Of a DNA stretch of 9,355 nt, positions 6,564 to 9,355 are shown one piece after another. Source of the stretch: Bacteroidetes bacterium 4572_112. GTDB taxonomy: Bacteria; Bacteroidota; Bacteroidia; Bacteroidales; UBA1556. A program made the position numbers and the translations under genes. Below the pieces are notes generated by a model. It did no database searches. It saw only the letters and a program-made list of their open reading frames with translations, and was not told the DNA's origin. The DNA is taken from the NCBI GenBank assembly GCA_002254285.1, contig NIUZ01000052.1:1-9355 (forward strand), given 5' to 3'. How positions within the stretch are numbered: position 1 is the first letter of the stretch; every line of letters begins with the position of its first letter.

Positions 6564-8015
6564 TTAGAATTGAAAATAAATAAATGCAGTTTCGGTGGAT
6601 TGCATATAGAAACCTATGAGGAATATTATTAATGAATACCATATCCAACGGTAGGTTCTTTTCCATTTGCTACCAATAATTGCAATTGCATATTGCTGTT
6701 CTCTGCCGATCCATTCAATTATCATAAAGAATACTATTAGCAGAAAAGTCATTGTTGCTAGTTGCTTGCCTATAAAACTAGGGATTGATAATACAGAGCT
6801 AGAAAATATTTCAGTAATAATATCCATAGCATGACCCATATTTTCGGCTCTAAAAAATATCCATGCAAAAACTGTAAGGCCGAATGTTATAAGTACCTTA
6901 AAGATATCAGTAATAGAGGCAAATAGTTTACCTTGGGCTATAATATCGGTATTTTTTCTATTATTATTGGTGAGCATAAGAGGGAGAAAGTATAGTGCGT
7001 TTAAAGCTCCCCAGACAATAAAAGTCCAGTTGGCACCATGCCAAAATCCACTAACGATAAATATTATGAAGGTGTTTCTTATTTTCATTGCTGTGCCACC
7101 TTTGCTGCCTCCCAAAGGTATGTATAGGTAGTCTCTAAACCATGTTGAAAGTGATATATGCCATCTGCGCCAAAACTCGGCAATGTCTCTAGAGAAGTAT
7201 GGAAAAGCAAAGTTTTGCTTAAGATTGAAACCAAACAAACGTGATGTGCCAATGGCTATATCAGAATATCCTGAGAAATCGCCATAAATCTGAAAGGTGA
7301 AGAAAATTGCTCCTACTATCAAGGTGCTTCCTGAATAGTCTGCCGAATTATTGAATATTTCGTTGGCAATTTGTGCTGCATTATCAGCAATAACAATCTT
7401 TTTGAAAAATCCCCAAAGCATTTGCTTAAGTCCATCAACGGCATTTGTATAATCAAATTCTCTTTTCTTCTGAAACTGTGGGAGTAGGTTAGTGGCTCTT
7501 TCGATTGGTCCTGCTACCAATTGCGGAAAGAAACTTACAAATGCTGCAAATGCAATAATATCTTTTGTAGGCTCAAGCTTGCGCTTGTATACATCAATGG
7601 AGTAACTTAGGGTTTGGAAAGTGTAGAAGCTTATTCCTACGGGTAGAATAATGTTTAATGTATTGACATTTATATTATTACCGAAAAATTTGAATGCTGT
7701 AATAAAATTGTCAACAAAGAAATTATAGTATTTGAAGAAGCCAAGAAAACCTAGGTTTATTATTATGCTTGTCCATAAAAGAACCATTCGGTATTTCTGA
7801 TTTTCTTCATTGAGTAGCTTTTTTCCTATGCTAAAGTCTATTATTGTGCTGAATATTATTAACGATAGAAAGCGCCAATCCCACCAACCATAGAATATGT
7901 AACTAGCAATTACAATAAGGAAATTCTGTAATTTTAGATTATAATTAGTTGCAAACCAGTATAGTAAGAATACTATTGGTAAAAATATTGCAAAATCTAT
8001 GGAGTTGAAAAACAC
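6564..8015 (-). CDS. MBOAT family O-acyltransferase (AlgI/DltB-like)
   Basis: This polytopic inner-membrane acyltransferase moves acyl, usually acetyl, groups from a cytoplasmic donor across the membrane. The 483-aa protein has about 11-12 hydrophobic segments and an AlgI-type N-terminus (MFFNSIDFAIFLPIVF). Family blocks are LPVGISFYTFQTLSYSIDVY (124-143), FVSFFPQLVAGPIER (159-173), GFFKKIVIAD (202-211), FQIYGDFSGYSDIAIG (241-256), FWRRWHISLSTWFRDYLYIP (281-300, with H286) and VSGFWHGANWTFIVWG (321-336), whose H326 corresponds to the catalytic histidine of the family. The start is GTG at 8015: an in-frame TAA lies not far upstream, no nearby ATG is in frame, and GTG restores the conserved N-terminus. 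A TTAATTTG (8052-8045 on this strand) is one mismatch from the -7 consensus and could be its promoter. Paired with the downstream SGNH-like gene it probably O-acetylates a cell-surface or secreted glycan; the substrate cannot be inferred here. Confidence 0.93.
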   Translation of the reverse strand: MFFNSIDFAIFLPIVFLLYWFATNYNLKLQNFLIVIASYIFYGWWDWRFLSLIIFSTIIDFSIGKKLLNEENQKYRMVLLWTSIIINLGFLGFFKYYNFFVDNFITAFKFFGNNINVNTLNIILPVGISFYTFQTLSYSIDVYKRKLEPTKDIIAFAAFVSFFPQLVAGPIERATNLLPQFQKKREFDYTNAVDGLKQMLWGFFKKIVIADNAAQIANEIFNNSADYSGSTLIVGAIFFTFQIYGDFSGYSDIAIGTSRLFGFNLKQNFAFPYFSRDIAEFWRRWHISLSTWFRDYLYIPLGGSKGGTAMKIRNTFIIFIVSGFWHGANWTFIVWGALNALYFLPLMLTNNNRKNTDIIAQGKLFASITDIFKVLITFGLTVFAWIFFRAENMGHAMDIITEIFSSSVLSIPSFIGKQLATMTFLLIVFFMIIEWIGREQQYAIAIIGSKWKRTYRWIWYSLIIFLIGFYMQSTETAFIYFQF

Positions 8016-8200
8016 TGGTCTATTTTGTTGTTTATAATAAAATGCAAATTAAAGGAATTTTTCTAATGGTATAATGATTTAATGGTGCATTGTATAATTA
8101 AACCATTGTATTATTATATAATTTAACACTTTAATTATTTAGCACTTTAGCAAATTAACAATTAATTATTTAACATTAAAAATTAACCATTAAATAAAAC
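8016..8200. repeat. Divergent intergenic region of AT-rich heptad/octad words
   Basis: This gap separates the divergent MBOAT and helicase genes and contains no ORF. The left part (8061-8115) repeats words such as TAATGGT, TAATGAT and TTAATGG. The middle (8122-8167) has TTTAACA, TTTAGCA, CTTTAGC and AATTAAC variants with mixed 7-8 bp spacing. Bases 8168-8195 are four contiguous heptads: ATTTAAC, ATTAAAA, ATTAACC, ATTAAAT. They recall the ATTAACN heptads before hutI at 214-241 and end six bases before the helicase -7 element. Confidence 0.65.
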
Positions 8201-8208
8201 TACTTTTG
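8201..8208 (+). promoter_or_regulatory. Bacteroidota-type -7 element abutting the helicase start codon
   Basis: TACTTTTG is an exact TAnnTTTG match, and only four bases (CATA) separate it from the ATG at 8213. With usual Bacteroidota promoter geometry, transcription would begin at about 8211-8213, giving a leaderless or nearly leaderless mRNA. No clear -33 element is visible, and the upstream sequence is an ATTAACN heptad array. Confidence 0.6.
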
Positions 8209-8212
8209 CATA

Positions 8213-9355
8213 ATGGCAAATACAGTAAAAAATCAGAAAGAAATCCTCCAGAAGCTTAAAATTGAGAAGCTTAATGCGATGCAAGAAGAGGCTCAATATC
8301 AAATACATGCACAGTCAGAAGTGATTTTACTATCTCCAACAGGGACAGGTAAAACTTTGGCTTTCTTGCTACCATTAATAGCGGAACTTAATAGCGATAT
8401 GCAAGGCGTTCAAGCTTTGATATTGGTTCCTTCACGCGAATTGGCAATTCAGATAGATAATGTAATTCGTGAGATTGGCTCTGGTTTTAAATCTAATGCT
8501 GTATATGGCGGAAGATCGTTTTCAAAGGATAAGATAAATCTAAAACATAGCCCTGCAATACTTGTGGGAACTCCCGGACGTGTGGCTGACCATATTCGTA
8601 GGCGTACATTCGAAACCGAAAGTATAGAGATGCTTGTGCTCGATGAGTTCGATAAATCCTTAGAAGTAGGATTTGAAGACGAAATGCGCGATATAATAGG
8701 CTCATTGCCAAGCATAAAAAAGAAGATTCTTACTTCAGCAACGTTTAATGTTAGTATTCCTAAGTTTGTAGGTATTAACGATGTTTTCGAAATCAACTAC
8801 CTTACTGACGAAAGTCCTAAACTGAGTCTTAAAGTGGTGAATTCGCCAATGAAAGATAAACTTGAATCTTTAGGCGAATTATTAAATAAACTAGGAAATC
8901 AACCAGGAATTATATTCTGTAACTTTAAGGATTCCATTGATAGGGTAAGTGAGTATTTGAATGATATAGATATTAATCATGCTTGTTTTTATGGTGGAAT
9001 GGAGCAAAAGGATAGGGAACAGGCATTAATTCGTTTCAGAAACTCGTCGCATCAGCTTTTATTGTCTACCGATTTGGCCGCAAGGGGAATTGATGTGCCC
9101 GAAATAAAATTTATTATTCATTATCATTTGCCTACACGCTTGAATGAATTTACTCATCGTAATGGGCGTACAGCACGTATGCATAGCGATGGAACAGCAT
9201 ATATTCTTAAATATAAGGATGAATATTTACCAGAATTTATAGATAAACTAAATCCTCATATAATATCCATTGAAGATATTGAGTCTGTTGATAATAAAGA
9301 AGATAACGAATGGACAACCATATTTGTTTCGGGTGGTCGTAGAGATAAAATCAGT
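8213..9355 (+). CDS. DEAD-box-type RNA helicase with DbpA-like C-terminus (3' end outside window)
   Basis: This ATP-dependent RNA helicase has 381 codons open to the right edge, with no stop. RecA-like domain 1 shows a Q-motif region (NAMQEEA, 21-27), motif I SPTGTGKT (41-48), Ia PSRELAIQ (73-80), GG (99-100), Ib TPGR (120-123), motif II DEFD (144-147, instead of DEAD) and III SAT (175-177). Domain 2 has IIFCNFKDS (233-241), motif V STDLAARGIDVPEI (285-298) and motif VI HRNGRTAR (315-322). The last visible residues, TIFVSGGRRDKI, resemble the opening of the DbpA-type RNA-binding domain, which in DbpA targets a 23S rRNA hairpin, so a role in ribosome assembly is plausible but inferred. The start is ATG 8213; the next ATG (8279) would cut into the Q motif. 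The gene is divergent from the MBOAT unit and has its own promoter element. Confidence 0.93.
   Translation, partial: MANTVKNQKEILQKLKIEKLNAMQEEAQYQIHAQSEVILLSPTGTGKTLAFLLPLIAELNSDMQGVQALILVPSRELAIQIDNVIREIGSGFKSNAVYGGRSFSKDKINLKHSPAILVGTPGRVADHIRRRTFETESIEMLVLDEFDKSLEVGFEDEMRDIIGSLPSIKKKILTSATFNVSIPKFVGINDVFEINYLTDESPKLSLKVVNSPMKDKLESLGELLNKLGNQPGIIFCNFKDSIDRVSEYLNDIDINHACFYGGMEQKDREQALIRFRNSSHQLLLSTDLAARGIDVPEIKFIIHYHLPTRLNEFTHRNGRTARMHSDGTAYILKYKDEYLPEFIDKLNPHIISIEDIESVDNKEDNEWTTIFVSGGRRDKIS

Noticed and set aside
5618..8015. Dlt D-alanylation operon (DltB/DltD)
   Set aside because: No DltA or DltC is present, and Bacteroidota lack teichoic acids. The MBOAT sequence looks closer to AlgI-type acetylation proteins.
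8449..8796. Minus-strand open frames of 115 and 72 aa inside the helicase gene
   Set aside because: They lie opposite helicase motifs Ia to III and have a serine/leucine-rich antisense composition with no domain signal.

Overview
The window reads as chromosomal DNA of an AT-rich member of the Bacteroidota. Three things point there. Two gene starts are preceded by the Bacteroidota -7 promoter element TAnnTTTG, and none of the starts has a usable Shine-Dalgarno sequence. The proteins (HutI, fused FtcD, a Uup-like ABC-F protein with an IAQNGMGKT P-loop, an MBOAT/SGNH pair, a DEFD-box helicase) also have the look of that phylum. A marine or gut Bacteroidales/Marinilabiliales-like organism is a reasonable guess but is not proven by the sequence.

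Layout. Bases 1-349 carry no gene: a 15-bp tandem array, then degenerate short-word repeats, then a -7 promoter element at 317-324. hutI (350-1603, +) and a bifunctional ftcD (1690-3381, +) follow. Together they convert imidazolonepropionate to formiminoglutamate, and then glutamate plus a folate-bound one-carbon unit and ammonia, which is the second half of histidine degradation. hutH and hutU are not in view. A 203-bp gap rich in heptad repeats separates ftcD from a Uup-like ABC-F ATPase (3585-5477, +). Convergent with it is a two-gene minus-strand unit: an MBOAT O-acyltransferase of the AlgI/DltB type (6564-8015, GTG start) and, 7 bp downstream, a membrane-anchored SGNH-hydrolase-like protein (5618-6556). 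This is the usual pairing for moving acyl groups across the membrane onto a surface polymer. Divergent from the MBOAT gene, a DEAD-box-type RNA helicase with the start of a DbpA-like RNA-binding domain begins at 8213 and runs off the right edge.

The least ordinary material is between the genes. Every intergenic stretch larger than the 7-bp one is built from short words of 7 or 8 bp in tandem, with a different word family in each gap: AAAGGCT/AAAGTGTA, ATTAACN, AAATAAAC, AGTNNNC with its inverse GNNNACT, GAATNNN and AATTYAAC. Three small palindromes (1652-1672, 3548-3569, 5493-5509) sit inside these arrays. Each is bracketed by a perfect direct repeat of 7, 7 or 11 bp whose sequence is specific to that locus. 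The stop codons of four genes lie inside, or directly touch, such arrays. I found no tRNA, rRNA, CRISPR array, transposase or phage gene.
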